Assembly (NCBI GenBank): GCA_019638935.1
Contig: JAHBSW010000010.1
Coordinates: 1 to 64,000, forward strand
Length of the DNA stretch: 64,000 bases
Direction of reading: 5' to 3'
From: Cryobacterium sp.
GTDB taxonomy: Bacteria > Actinomycetota > Actinomycetes > Actinomycetales > Microbacteriaceae
In this document: in pieces, positions 54,666-63,925 of the stretch
Numbering within the stretch: the stretch's first letter is position 1
How the letters are laid out: each line of letters opens with the position of its first letter
Translations under genes and position numbers: made by a program
The notes under the pieces: generated by a model
The model's input: only the letters and a program-made list of their open reading frames with translations
Databases searched by the model: none
What the model was told of the DNA's origin: nothing

Positions 54666-55466
54666 CTAGCCGCCGTGGCGCCGCGCGAGAAAGGCGCGAA
54701 CGGCCTCCCGGTGCTCCTCCGATGCGAACAGAGACGCCAGACTCGACAGCTCCAGGGGAAGATAGTCGTCGAGCGACGGGGCCTGCAGCGCTGCGGCCAT
54801 GAGCCTCTTCGTCTCGGCCCGCGCGGCAGCGGGCAGACTGACGAGCTGCTGCGCGCGTTCCAACGCGGCTCGTAGCGCCTCGCCGGGGGGACAGGTCGCC
54901 GTCAGCATTCCGCTCGACGCCGCATCCGTCGCCGTCATCGACGACCGAGAGTGCACCCACTCGAAGGCGCGTTTGCGACCGAGCACTCGAACCAGCCACC
55001 ACAGCGCTCCCGCGTCGGGGGCGAGGCCAAGAGCGACCCAACCTCCCGTGAACCGAGAGTCCGTCGACCCGATCGCCCAGTCGGCCGCGAGCACCATCGA
55101 CACCCCACCGCCGGCAGCGGCGCCCTCGACAGCGATGAGCACCGGCTTCTCGAGTTGCCGCCATCCGGCGAGGAAGAGCTGAAACTCGGCGAGGCGTTCG
55201 GTGCGAGCCTCGAGTGACTGATCCAGAATCGCCCCGATATCGGAGCCTGCCGAGAAATTGCCCCCGTCACCGGTGATGACGATCGCGGCGACGTCACTGT
55301 CGGCCGCCGCGCGATCGAACTGCTGCATGAGCAGTTCGCGCATCACGGGGCCGAGTCCGTTGAGGCTCGCAGGATGGCTCAGCGTCAAGACCCTCACCCG
55401 GCCCTCGTCGGAGACGATGACCCGGGGCTCGGATGCGCTGCGCGCGTCGCTGGTCGATTCGCTCAC
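54666..55466 (-). CDS. Crotonase-fold protein lacking both hydratase glutamates
   Basis: 266 residues. NFSAGSDIGAIL gives the oxyanion loop, but the first Glu position is Ser (AGGGVSMVL) and the second, normally PExxxG, reads GWVALG, so simple hydration is unlikely. An isomerase, hydrolase or lyase role fits better. It overlaps the stop of the metallo-hydrolase gene (ATGA) and is last in the four-gene operon from 60096. Confidence 0.78.
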   Translation of the reverse strand: MSESTSDARSASEPRVIVSDEGRVRVLTLSHPASLNGLGPVMRELLMQQFDRAAADSDVAAIVITGDGGNFSAGSDIGAILDQSLEARTERLAEFQLFLAGWRQLEKPVLIAVEGAAAGGGVSMVLAADWAIGSTDSRFTGGWVALGLAPDAGALWWLVRVLGRKRAFEWVHSRSSMTATDAASSGMLTATCPPGEALRAALERAQQLVSLPAAARAETKRLMAAALQAPSLDDYLPLELSSLASLFASEEHREAVRAFLARRHGG

Positions 55467-56725
55467 AGCAGCTCCACGGAGTAGCGGATGGGGTGTTCGT
55501 CGACCAGGCTAGCCTGACCGAGCCGTTCCAGGTGCTTGAACCAGGCGATCGCGCCGTAGAACACGAACTGCTTGGGTCCGAAGCCGTCACCGGCGCGAGT
55601 CCGCTCGTCCACCACATCCGCTGCCGTGAGTTCGCGCCCGCCGTACTGCCGGCGGAACGCCATGAGCTCGTCGGTGTAGGTCTGCTCGAACTGCGCTCGA
55701 AACTCCCTCAGATCGGGCACGGGGGCGCCATGGCCGGGCAGCCCCATCGCTGCGGCCCCCGAAGCCACCGTCTGCCACGATCGACGCATGTCCTCGATGG
55801 GATCGAGGCTCTCCCAATCCCTGACACCGCACTGCGGAAGCTTCGAGCCGAGGGTCATGTCGCCGAGAAAGACGACCTCGCCGTGAATGCGATGCGACGC
55901 TCGAATGGCGACGTGATCGGGGCTGTGCCCGGGCGTGCTCACGACCTCGAATCTCACCTCGCCGATCGTCACGGCAGTGCCGCCGTCGACGAGCCGCGGT
56001 TCGGCGGGCCAGTTCGCAAGATCTGCCATGAGGTCGAGTCCGGCCCTCCACTCGGGCACATCCGCCGGTGCGATGCCATTGTCGATGAGCTGGTTCACGA
56101 AGCGGTCGGCGGGAGTGAGGAACATCTCCCGGCCCAGGCGATCAGTCTCGCTGTGCAGGACCAGGCCTGCGTCCTCTGCCAGCCACCCCTGTGCGCGGAT
56201 CGCCGCGGCCGCCCCCACGTGGTCCGCATGACAGTGCGTCACGAAGAGGGCTCGAACCGTCCCTCGTTCGATGCCGGCGATCTCCAGCGCGGTGCTCAGG
56301 CGCGGCGCCTCGGTCGAGAATCCGGCGTCGATGAGCACGACACCGTCGCCGGTATCGACGAGGTAGACGTTGATGCTTCCACGCGTGTGCTCCCCGAGCG
56401 GCGATCTCATCACGCGAATCCAGTCGAGACCGGGAATCCGCCGCGGACTCACATCGGAGAAGTGCGAGGAGTCGGGCACGGGCTTCACGAGCGTCAGTTC
56501 GCTGCGGCGGACCAGGTCTTCGAGGGCGCCGTCGCCGTCGGCGACGAGAACGTAACCCACCGGCACCCCCTCGGCGGGCAGCGCTTGCGACAGCAGCGCC
56601 TCGACGTCGACGAGCGTGAGCTGATCGCCGACAACGGCGAGCGCTGGCCCGGCGGGCGTGTCGATCACCCTCGCCGTCAGCGCAGGAGGAAGCAGGTCGA
56701 GAATCGCCCGACCCTCGGCATCCAT
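55463..56725 (-). CDS. Metallo-beta-lactamase-fold hydrolase
   Basis: 420 residues. About 115 N-terminal residues resemble no family I recognise (MDAEGRAILDLLPPALTARV). The MBL domain then has VLIDAGFS, THCHADHVG with the metal ligands, TPGHSPDH and FLGDMTLG. A thioesterase or lactonase acting on pathway CoA esters is a reasonable inference, since MBL-fold hydrolases do this elsewhere. TGATG couples it to the dehydrogenase gene upstream. Confidence 0.75.
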   Translation of the reverse strand: MDAEGRAILDLLPPALTARVIDTPAGPALAVVGDQLTLVDVEALLSQALPAEGVPVGYVLVADGDGALEDLVRRSELTLVKPVPDSSHFSDVSPRRIPGLDWIRVMRSPLGEHTRGSINVYLVDTGDGVVLIDAGFSTEAPRLSTALEIAGIERGTVRALFVTHCHADHVGAAAAIRAQGWLAEDAGLVLHSETDRLGREMFLTPADRFVNQLIDNGIAPADVPEWRAGLDLMADLANWPAEPRLVDGGTAVTIGEVRFEVVSTPGHSPDHVAIRASHRIHGEVVFLGDMTLGSKLPQCGVRDWESLDPIEDMRRSWQTVASGAAAMGLPGHGAPVPDLREFRAQFEQTYTDELMAFRRQYGGRELTAADVVDERTRAGDGFGPKQFVFYGAIAWFKHLERLGQASLVDEHPIRYSVELL

Positions 56726-57894
56726 CAGCCTCTCCTGCGCCCGCCATCGGGCCGCAGCCCTAGAGCGCCTGCGATGGTCTGTCTCTGAATCTGCGACGTG
56801 CCCGCGGTGATGGTGGTCCCCAGTGCCGCGCGAAGGTGACGCTGCATGGGTGTCTCCATCGAGTAGCCCATTCCACCCATGATCTGCAGGCCTTTCTGCG
56901 CGACGTCGAGAAAGGTCTCGGAGCCGAAGAGCTTGGCCTGGCTGATGCGCTTCCGGTCGCCGATGCCCTGCTCCACCAGCCACGCTGCCTGGTAGGTGAG
57001 CAGGCGCGCGGCCTCGACCGAGGTGTCCATGTCGGCCAGCATGTGCGCGATCGCCTGGAAGCTTCCGATCGGACTGCCGAACTGCTCCCGGGTCTTGGCG
57101 TACGCGAGCGCTTCCTCGACCACCGTGAGCGCGTTTCCCAGGTAGGCGGCGGATGTCGCCACCCGCTCGAGCTCGAGGCCGGACATCATCATCGTCCACC
57201 CCTCGTTCTCACCGCCGATGCGATTCTCGGCGGGCACGCGCACGTTGTCGAGAAAGATCGAGGTCGTGGGGAACATCCGTCGACCGAGGGTGTGCACCTT
57301 GTTGATCTCGAGACCCGGTGTGTCGTTGGGGATGAGAAAGAGACTCAGCCCCTTTCCGGCGGGCGCCTCGGGATCGGTCTTCGCGTAGAGGTTGATGTAG
57401 GTGTCTTTGACACCCGCACCGCTCGCCCACATCTTGGCGCCGTTGAGAACGTAGTCCGACCCGTTGCGCACCGCCGTCGTGCGCATCGCACCGGCATCCG
57501 AGCCTGCCTCGGCCTCGGACATCGAGATGCTGAACCGGATGTCGCCGGCGAGGAACGGGCGGATGAACATCTCGAGCTGCTCGACCGTGCCGTGCCTGAC
57601 GATGTTGAGCGCATTGAAGATCGGTGCGCAGTACGGCAGGCTCACATCGTAGCCGCGTCGGCCGATCTCTTCGACGACGATCACGAACTCCATGATCCCC
57701 GCCGCGTCGCCGCCGAGCTCGGTGGGGAAGGGAAGTGCGAGCAGGCCCGTCTTCACCCATTCGTCGTACAGCTCGTAGGGGAACTCCGACGCTTCATCGA
57801 GCTCGCGAAGGTAGTCGTCGGTCGCTCGTTTCGTCATGATGTCGCGAACGAGCTGCCGCAGGTCGTCCTGTTCCTCGGTGAAACCAAAGTCCAT
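56725..57894 (-). CDS. Acyl-CoA dehydrogenase, IVD/LCAD-type catalytic base
   Basis: 389 residues. MSEAEAGSDAGAMRT and NGAKMWASGAGV are the cofactor motifs. The MCAD Glu position is Ala (ITAGTSQIQR), while SGLELERVATSA keeps the Glu used by isovaleryl- and long-chain acyl-CoA dehydrogenases. A branched or bulky substrate is therefore more likely than a linear medium-chain one. Second gene of the operon headed by the ADP-forming acyl-CoA synthetase. Confidence 0.85.
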   Translation of the reverse strand: MDFGFTEEQDDLRQLVRDIMTKRATDDYLRELDEASEFPYELYDEWVKTGLLALPFPTELGGDAAGIMEFVIVVEEIGRRGYDVSLPYCAPIFNALNIVRHGTVEQLEMFIRPFLAGDIRFSISMSEAEAGSDAGAMRTTAVRNGSDYVLNGAKMWASGAGVKDTYINLYAKTDPEAPAGKGLSLFLIPNDTPGLEINKVHTLGRRMFPTTSIFLDNVRVPAENRIGGENEGWTMMMSGLELERVATSAAYLGNALTVVEEALAYAKTREQFGSPIGSFQAIAHMLADMDTSVEAARLLTYQAAWLVEQGIGDRKRISQAKLFGSETFLDVAQKGLQIMGGMGYSMETPMQRHLRAALGTTITAGTSQIQRQTIAGALGLRPDGGRRRG

Positions 57895-57912
57895 GAGACA
57901 CGGCCTCCGTAA

Positions 57913-60096
57913 CTATTCGTTGGTGAGTGCTGAGACGAGAATGGCCGCGTCGACCGCGATGAGTCCGTCGGCTGTCTCGAGCAGGGGATTGATGTCGATG
58001 TCTGCGAGCGCGGGCAGCGCCGAGAACAGACGGAGCACCCGGGCTGCCGTCTCGGCGAGTTCGCCGAGCACGTGCGGGCTCCGGCCGAGCGCTTCGCCCG
58101 TCTTTCCGCCGGCCGACTCGAGGGCCGCGCGAATGCCGCGCGGCGATGGCTCACCGACGATGAGCACGGGGGTGCTGCTCTCGACATCCACTCCGCCGAG
58201 ACCGATGGTCAGCACGACGCCGAACCCAGCGTCCCGCTTGGCGCCGACGAACCACTCTCGCTCCCCTGCGACCATGCCCTCCACGAGAGTGCTGGCCGGC
58301 CCGTCATCGGTGAATCGCTCGGCGAACTCTCGCACGGTCGCCACGACCTGCTCGGGCGACTGCAGGTTCAGCTTGACTCCCCCGACCCGAGCCTTGTGCG
58401 CGATCCGACGGGAGACGACTTTGGCGACCACCGGGAACGGCAGAGCAGCCACCTTGCTCTCGAGCTCTGGGTCATTCGCCGCCAGCACCTGCGGGCTGCT
58501 CGTGGCGATGCCCAGACGACTGATGACGAGCTTTCCCTCGGACTCGTCGAGCAGCAGGGTTCCCGTTGTCTCGTCGACGAATTCGGCACCGAGCTCCGCA
58601 CGCTCGGTCGCCAGCGCTGCCGCGGCGCGAGCGTGCTCGTCCGCGGCGTGATCGAACCCCGTGTCGAGTGCGGTCGCGTCGAAGTGGCTCCAGTCGAGCC
58701 AGCCGCGCACCGCCGACATCGCGGTGCGGAACGAACCGAATATCGCGACGCGGTCATCCTTCGCGAATGTCGCCGCACCGGGGCCATCCGCCCACTCGCT
58801 CAGCCACACGACCGCAAGCGGCGGCGCGTCGATCGGCCGACTCGCCGCGAACTCGGTGATCAGTCGCGCTCGCACGCCCGTCATCGCTTCGCTCGCAACG
58901 GTGAGGGCGATCAGGATCATGGAGAACTTCTCGTCGGTGCCGAAGACCTCGAGGCTTCGGCGAAAGATCTCCGGGTCTTTCACCGCCTCGGCCGTCGCGT
59001 CGGTGGGGTTGCCGATCGTGCCGAACCCGGGCATGAAAGCGACCATCTCCTGGCCGATCGCGGGATCGAGCGGCGGAAGTGCGACGGATGCCGCCTCGGC
59101 CTCGTCGGCTGCGATGATGCACGCGCCACCTGAGGCGGAGAAGATCCCCACCCCGTTGGAGCGCGCACGCCCGACCTTGGCGAACATCGCCGCCGTTTCG
59201 ATGATGTCGTCGAAGTGCTCGACGACGACGAGCCCCGCGCTTCGGAATGCCTTCTCGAAGACCGCGTTCGAGCCCGCCAGCACCCCGGTGTGCGATCGCG
59301 CACTCGCAGAGCCGATCTCCGATCGACCGAGTTTGTGAACGATGACGGGCTTGCCGACTTCGTGCGCGCGTCGACCGAGTTCGAACAGCCGGTGGCCGTT
59401 GGATGTGCCCTCGAAGATGATGACCACGGTCTTGGTGTCGGGATCGTCGAGCATGAAGTTCGCCAGGTCGAGCGCGTCGACGTCCGACGAGTTGCCCGGG
59501 CCGACCCAGTGCGAGAATCCCACGCCACGGTATTGGGCTTGCGTCAGCAGATATCCGAGCGCGCCACTCTGTGCGACGACGCCGATGCCACCCGTGACGA
59601 GTTCGTCGCCGTAGCCCTTGATGAACTGCATCTCGATTCCGCGGTGCACGTTGATGAAACCGAGGCAATTGGGACCGAGGATGCGCATGCCCCGCTCCGC
59701 GAGCTCGACGAGTTCGTTCTGTGCGAGGGTGCCTTGCTCGGTGCCGCTCTCGGCGAACCCCGAGGAGTAGACGATGGCGTTGCGGATTCCCGCCTCGAAA
59801 GCCTCACGGGCCACGCTCACCACCGCGGACTGCGGTACACAGATTGCGACGAGGTCGGCCGACTTTCCGATCGCGGAGATGCTCGGGTAGGCGTCGACCC
59901 CGAAGACCTGATCCGCCTTGGGGTTCACCGCGTAGAGCTCGATCCCGGGAATGCCGAGAAGATTCTTGATGATCTGTCCGCCGAATGCCCCGGCACGCTC
60001 GGATGCGCCGACCACGACGACGGAACGTGGTGACAGCAGGCCTCTCAGTTCACCCGAGGGGTAGAGACCGGCACGAGTTGCAGACGTCGTTGTCAT
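57913..60096 (-). CDS. ADP-forming acyl-CoA synthetase (single chain)
   Basis: 727 residues: CoA-binding domain (about 22-145, VVVVGASERAGAFGG), succinyl-CoA ligase-like domain with the phospho-His in ARSHTGVLAGSNA (about 262-274), and a C-terminal ATP-grasp domain (about 490-720). The family makes acyl-CoA from free acid with ATP to ADP. It includes acetyl-CoA synthetases and a pimeloyl-CoA synthetase, so activation of a dicarboxylic fragment from the opened ring is possible. A TACNGTATAC-like site lies 28 bp upstream, and the start is close to the right edge of the island. Confidence 0.85.
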   Translation of the reverse strand: MTTTSATRAGLYPSGELRGLLSPRSVVVVGASERAGAFGGQIIKNLLGIPGIELYAVNPKADQVFGVDAYPSISAIGKSADLVAICVPQSAVVSVAREAFEAGIRNAIVYSSGFAESGTEQGTLAQNELVELAERGMRILGPNCLGFINVHRGIEMQFIKGYGDELVTGGIGVVAQSGALGYLLTQAQYRGVGFSHWVGPGNSSDVDALDLANFMLDDPDTKTVVIIFEGTSNGHRLFELGRRAHEVGKPVIVHKLGRSEIGSASARSHTGVLAGSNAVFEKAFRSAGLVVVEHFDDIIETAAMFAKVGRARSNGVGIFSASGGACIIAADEAEAASVALPPLDPAIGQEMVAFMPGFGTIGNPTDATAEAVKDPEIFRRSLEVFGTDEKFSMILIALTVASEAMTGVRARLITEFAASRPIDAPPLAVVWLSEWADGPGAATFAKDDRVAIFGSFRTAMSAVRGWLDWSHFDATALDTGFDHAADEHARAAAALATERAELGAEFVDETTGTLLLDESEGKLVISRLGIATSSPQVLAANDPELESKVAALPFPVVAKVVSRRIAHKARVGGVKLNLQSPEQVVATVREFAERFTDDGPASTLVEGMVAGEREWFVGAKRDAGFGVVLTIGLGGVDVESSTPVLIVGEPSPRGIRAALESAGGKTGEALGRSPHVLGELAETAARVLRLFSALPALADIDINPLLETADGLIAVDAAILVSALTNE

Positions 60097-60123
60097 GAGA
60101 TCCTTATTCGAGGGCGTTTAGGA

Positions 60124-60133
60124 TACTGTATTC
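60124..60133 (+). promoter_or_regulatory. Operator-like site upstream of the ADP-forming synthetase operon
   Basis: TACTGTATTC matches TACNGTATAC at eight of nine fixed positions, 28 bp before the minus-strand start at 60096 and 43 bp from the right ahcY-tail repeat. Confidence 0.6.
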
Positions 60134-60175
60134 CAACTTTTCTGCCGTGGCAACTGACCGCCGAGCCTCCGGTGC

Positions 60176-60196
60176 CTAGTAGCGGTAGTGATCCGG
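60176..60196 (-). repeat. True ahcY 3' end, right boundary of the island
   Basis: Encodes PDHYRY-stop of ahcY on the minus strand; matches 29880-29900 at 18 of 21 positions in the same orientation. See the left copy. Confidence 0.75.
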
Positions 60197-61651
60197 CTTG
60201 TAGGGGCCTTCGACGGGAACTCCGATGTAGGCGGCCTGCTCGGGGCTCAGCGTCGTGAGCTCGACGCCGAGCGCGTCGAGGTGCAGCCGAGCGACCTTCT
60301 CGTCGAGCACCTTCGGCAGCACGTGCACGCTGAGCGGGTAGTCGGTGCCAAAGAGCTCGATCTGCGCGAGCACCTGGTTGGTGAAGGAGTTGCTCATGAC
60401 GAAGGAGGGATGCCCCGTCGCATTGCCCAGGTTCATGAGTCGACCCTCCGAGAGCACGAGCACGCTGCGGCCGTTCGGCAGCCTCCACTCGTGCACCTGC
60501 GGCTTGATCTCGACGCGCTCGGCACCGGCGAGCGTCTCAAGGCCCGCCATGTCGATCTCGTCGTCGAAGTGACCCACGTTGGCGACGACCGCCTGATGCT
60601 TCATGCCGAGGATGTGGTCGACCGTGACGACGTTCTGGTTGCCCGTTCCCGTGACGAAGATGTCGATGGTGTCGAGCACGCTCTCGATGCGCGCGACCTG
60701 GTAGCCGTCCATCGCCGCCTGCAGCGCGTTGATGGGATCGATCTCGGTCACGATGACACGGGCGCCCTGCCCACGCAGCGCCTCCGCGGCGCCCTTGCCG
60801 ACGTCGCCGTAGCCGGCGACGAGAGCGACCTTGCCGCCGATGAGCACGTCGGTCGCGCGGTTGAGCCCGTCGGGCAGTGAGTGGCGGATGCCGTACTTGT
60901 TGTCGAACTTCGACTTCGTCACCGAGTCGTTGACATTGATCGCCGGGAACAGCAGCTCGCCCGACTTGAACAGCTCGTAGAGGCGGTGCACGCCCGTCGT
61001 GGTCTCCTCGGTGACCCCCCGGATGCCGGGGGCCACAGCCTGCCAGCGCGCCGGATTCGCCTCGAGCGAGGCCCGCAGGGTGTCGAGCACGACCCGCCAC
61101 TCGCGGCTGTCGGCATCCGTCGCCTGCGGCACGGCGCCGGCCTTCTCGAACTCGAGCCCCTTGTGCACGAGGATCGTCGCGTCGCCGCCGTCGTCGAGGA
61201 TCATATTGGGTCCGACCCAGTCCGCGCCCGCCGCCTCGGCCTCGGCGCTCCAGTCGAAGATCCTCTCGGTGCACCACCAGTACTCCTCGAGGGTCTCGCC
61301 CTTCCAGGCGAAGACGGGCACGCCCGCGGGCTGCTCGACCGAGCCCGAGCCGACCACGATCGCCGCGGCCGCATCGTCCTGGGTCGAGAAGATGTTGCAG
61401 CTCGCCCAGCGCACCTGCGCGCCGAGCGCGACGAGGGTCTCGATGAGCACCGCCGTCTGCACCGTCATGTGCAGACTGCCCGCGATGCGCGCCCCCCTCA
61501 GCGGCTTGCTCGCCCCGAACTCCGCCCGCAGGGCCATGAGCCCGGGCATCTCGTGCTCGGCAAGACGGATCTGGTGCCGACCGGCCTCCGCGAGCGCGAG
61601 GTCGGCGACCCGGTATGGGACGGGTTCGTGGAGAGCAGGCTTCGTAGGCAT
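60176..61651 (-). CDS. ahcY: S-adenosylhomocysteinase
   Basis: 491 residues. Hydrolyses S-adenosylhomocysteine to adenosine and homocysteine, keeping methylation going. Visible are [20 protein letters not shown] (split by length), [13 protein letters not shown] (substrate site), [20 protein letters not shown] over two runs, the NAD loop [17 protein letters not shown], and the conserved end KPDHYRY. ATG 61651 follows a GGGGGG-type ribosome site; the longer frame to 62341 is a shadow of the mutase gene. Core gene, found near manB and the DUF3499 gene as in mycobacteria (Rv3248c area). Confidence 0.97.
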   Translation of the reverse strand: MPTKPALHEPVPYRVADLALAEAGRHQIRLAEHEMPGLMALRAEFGASKPLRGARIAGSLHMTVQTAVLIETLVALGAQVRWASCNIFSTQDDAAAAIVVGSGSVEQPAGVPVFAWKGETLEEYWWCTERIFDWSAEAEAAGADWVGPNMILDDGGDATILVHKGLEFEKAGAVPQATDADSREWRVVLDTLRASLEANPARWQAVAPGIRGVTEETTTGVHRLYELFKSGELLFPAINVNDSVTKSKFDNKYGIRHSLPDGLNRATDVLIGGKVALVAGYGDVGKGAAEALRGQGARVIVTEIDPINALQAAMDGYQVARIESVLDTIDIFVTGTGNQNVVTVDHILGMKHQAVVANVGHFDDEIDMAGLETLAGAERVEIKPQVHEWRLPNGRSVLVLSEGRLMNLGNATGHPSFVMSNSFTNQVLAQIELFGTDYPLSVHVLPKVLDEKVARLHLDALGVELTTLSPEQAAYIGVPVEGPYKPDHYRY

Positions 61652-61739
61652 CCCCCCATTCTCGCCTACGGCCCGTCCGTGTTTCGCACGCGCCGTCTCT
61701 GCCGGGTCCGAGATGAAAGGAGAAGCGCGAGAACGCGTG

Positions 61740-63215
61740 CTAAGCGCGGATGAGTCCGAGAGCGCGGTCGCGCACCCGCTCCATGACGTCGCGGCGACCC
61801 GCCTCGACGTTGAGACGCAGCAGGGGTTCCGTGTTCGAGGGGCGCACGTTCGCCCACCAGAAGACGCCGTCGTCATCGCCGCTGAGGGTGAGGCCGTCGA
61901 GCTCGTCGAGATCGGCGCCCGTGAATCCCTCCACGACGCGCGCGTAGGCGGCGGGGATGTCCGCCACCGTCGAATTGATCTCGCCACTCTGAAAGTAGGG
62001 GTTGTAGCCCTTCGCGAACACGGCGAGCGGCTCGGGCTGCGCGCCGAACTCCGCGAGCACGTGCATCGCGGCGAGCATCCCGTTGTCGGCGCCCCAGAAG
62101 TCGCGGAAGTAGTAGTGCGCCGAGTGCTCACCCCCGAAGATCGCGCCCGTCGCCGCCATCTCATCCTTGATGAGGGAGTGCCCGACCCGCGTGCGCACCG
62201 GAATCGCCCCGGCCGCCCGGATCGTCTCGGGCACGATGCGCGAGGTGATGAGGTTGTGGATGACGTAGCGGGGCGACTTCGTCGCGTCGGCGTCCTCGGC
62301 CTGAGCTTTGAGCACCTCCCTCTTCGCCACGATCGCCGCAACCGCCGACGGGTTCACGGGATCGCCGTTCGCGTCGACGACGAAGCAGCGGTCGGCGTCG
62401 CCGTCGAACGCGAGGCCGAGGTCGGCGCCGTGCTCGACGACCGCCTTCTGCAGATCGACGAGGTTGGCGGGCTCGAGCGGGTTGGCCTCGTGGTTGGGAA
62501 ACGAGCCGTCGAGCTCGAAGTAGAGCGGCACGACGTCGAGCGGCAGGGCGGGCAAACCGGCGGCCGTGCCGAGCACGGCGGGCACGGTCATCCCGCCCAT
62601 GCCGTTTCCGGCATCCACGACGATCTTCAGGGGCCGGATGCCGGAGAGGTCGACGAGCGCGCGAAGGTACGCCGCGTAGTCGGCCAGAACATCGAGCTCG
62701 CGGTAGCCACCCGGTGAGGCGGCCGCCGGGATGCCCTCACGCAGATACACGGCCGCGCGGTCGCGAATCGCCTCGAGGCCGGTGTCGAAACTGATGCCCC
62801 GCGCTCCCGCCCTCGAAAGCTTGATGCCGTTGTAGCTGGCGGGGTTGTGGCTCGCTGTGAACATGGCGGCGGGGGCGCTCAAGCGGCCCGAGGCGAAGTA
62901 GCTCTCGTCGGTCGAGCACAGACCGATCGACACGACGTTGCCCCCGCGCGCCCGGGCGCCCCTCGCGAATGCGGCGGCGAGCCCGGGGGACGAGTCGCGC
63001 ATGTCGTGACCCACGACGACGTCGGAGCCCGCGGCGTGGACCTCGTCGACGAAGGCGGCTCCGAACGCCTCGACGACCGCATCCGTCAGCTGTGTGCCGA
63101 CGAGCCCGCGAATGTCGTACGCCTTGACGAAGGCGGCGAGATCGACAGGCCCCGTGGTTCCGATCGGCGCTGCGGTCTCGAGGGGCAGAGCGGTCTCGAA
63201 GGACTCAGTGGTCAT
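61740..63215 (-). CDS. manB: Phosphomannomutase/phosphoglucomutase
   Basis: 491 residues of the alpha-D-phosphohexomutase family. The phospho-Ser motif is [13 protein letters not shown] (about 119-131), the metal loop is [10 protein letters not shown] (about 255-264), the sugar-binding loop is GGEHSAHYY, and the phosphate-binding loop near the C-terminus is RPSNTEP. It supplies mannose-1-phosphate for mannosylated glycolipids and glycans. Overlaps the DUF3499 gene by 11 bp, like Rv3257c-Rv3258c of M. tuberculosis. Confidence 0.93.
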   Translation of the reverse strand: MTTESFETALPLETAAPIGTTGPVDLAAFVKAYDIRGLVGTQLTDAVVEAFGAAFVDEVHAAGSDVVVGHDMRDSSPGLAAAFARGARARGGNVVSIGLCSTDESYFASGRLSAPAAMFTASHNPASYNGIKLSRAGARGISFDTGLEAIRDRAAVYLREGIPAAASPGGYRELDVLADYAAYLRALVDLSGIRPLKIVVDAGNGMGGMTVPAVLGTAAGLPALPLDVVPLYFELDGSFPNHEANPLEPANLVDLQKAVVEHGADLGLAFDGDADRCFVVDANGDPVNPSAVAAIVAKREVLKAQAEDADATKSPRYVIHNLITSRIVPETIRAAGAIPVRTRVGHSLIKDEMAATGAIFGGEHSAHYYFRDFWGADNGMLAAMHVLAEFGAQPEPLAVFAKGYNPYFQSGEINSTVADIPAAYARVVEGFTGADLDELDGLTLSGDDDGVFWWANVRPSNTEPLLRLNVEAGRRDVMERVRDRALGLIRA

Positions 63216-63417
63216 CGCTCAACGCTACCTGACGGATGACCTGCCACCCGCGGGGCGCGGACAGTCGATCGGCGTGCAGCGAGCACAGGTCGTAGCTGTG
63301 CGGCTCGCGTCGTCCGGCGAGCGGACCGAGCACGGCCATCGAGTCGGCGTACACGTAGGTCAACGTCGCGGTCGCCTCTCGCGAACACGCGACCTTGCTG
63401 CACGGCCGAGGGTTCAT
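63205..63417 (-). CDS. DUF3499-family protein (Rv3258c-like)
   Basis: 70 residues. CSKVACS at 6-12 and SYDLCSLHADRLSAPRGW supply Cys6, Cys11, Cys45 and His48, a likely small zinc-binding fold. The family is restricted to Actinobacteria and always sits next to the mutase gene; function unknown. Start ATG 63417. Confidence 0.9.
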   Translation of the reverse strand: MNPRPCSKVACSREATATLTYVYADSMAVLGPLAGRREPHSYDLCSLHADRLSAPRGWQVIRQVALSDDH

Positions 63418-63490
63418 GGTGGTTCAACTGTAGCCATCCGTCGGCCGAGTGCGCGGGTGGGCGCACGGGCACGACGGGTAGAGTTTGTGC

Positions 63491-63925
63491 ATGGCCAAGC
63501 CCCGTCGAGCACGTCCGGTTCAGCCGGTTGCCGACCGGCACGGCCACGGCAGAGGGATGCGCTCGCCTGTCACCGGCGCACACCTCCCCCGCTTGCACTC
63601 ACGCGGTCTGCTGTTCGAGCAGACGCTCGCCTCTGCCGCCGCCTACCTCAAGCGCCTGTGGCCCACCGAGCTCGCCGATGTGCGATTCGAGGTCTCTCCC
63701 GTGGCGATCGAGGCGACGGCGAGCGGCGTGCGCCGTTGGAGGGTCTACCCCGACGAGCGCCGCATCGTGTTCTACCGCGTGCCCATGGAGCGTCTCACCC
63801 GACTCCATCGTCGAGACGACCTGCACCGCCGCATGTTCATCGAGAGCTGCGTGTTCCGCGCGGTCGCCGAGCTGCTCGGCAAAGACCCCTGGGATCTCGC
63901 TCCGGAGCGGTTCCGGCACTTCTAG
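63491..63925 (+). CDS. Rv3259-like protein (metallopeptidase-family fold without HExxH)
   Basis: 144 residues with a basic N-terminus (KPRRARP, HGHGRGMR), then a domain of about 110 residues containing YPDERRIVFYRVPMERL and the helix RRMFIESCVFRAVAELLG, where relatives annotated as minimal zinc metallopeptidases keep HExxH. The histidines are absent, so peptidase activity is doubtful. It ends RFRHF. Divergent from the DUF3499 gene, the same arrangement as Rv3258c/Rv3259. The ATG at 63491 is preferred to the TTG two codons earlier. Confidence 0.82.
   Translation: MAKPRRARPVQPVADRHGHGRGMRSPVTGAHLPRLHSRGLLFEQTLASAAAYLKRLWPTELADVRFEVSPVAIEATASGVRRWRVYPDERRIVFYRVPMERLTRLHRRDDLHRRMFIESCVFRAVAELLGKDPWDLAPERFRHF

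Larger units (their letters stand above)
29901..60175. mobile_element. Putative catabolic genomic island between ahcY-tail repeats
   Basis: The 30.3-kb segment between the two ahcY-tail copies holds one coherent set of CoA-dependent catabolic genes, their transporter and one GntR regulator, with a shared promoter motif. Outside lie conserved core genes (SpoIIM-RDD and ahcY-manB-DUF3499). No integrase, transposase or conjugation gene is inside, so how it moved is unknown. The boundaries are inferred from the repeats and gene content. Confidence 0.55.

Noticed and set aside
56725..57894. Possible inactive acyl-CoA dehydrogenase because the MCAD-type Glu is Ala
   Set aside because: The alternative catalytic Glu of isovaleryl-type enzymes is present in SGLELER, so activity is expected.
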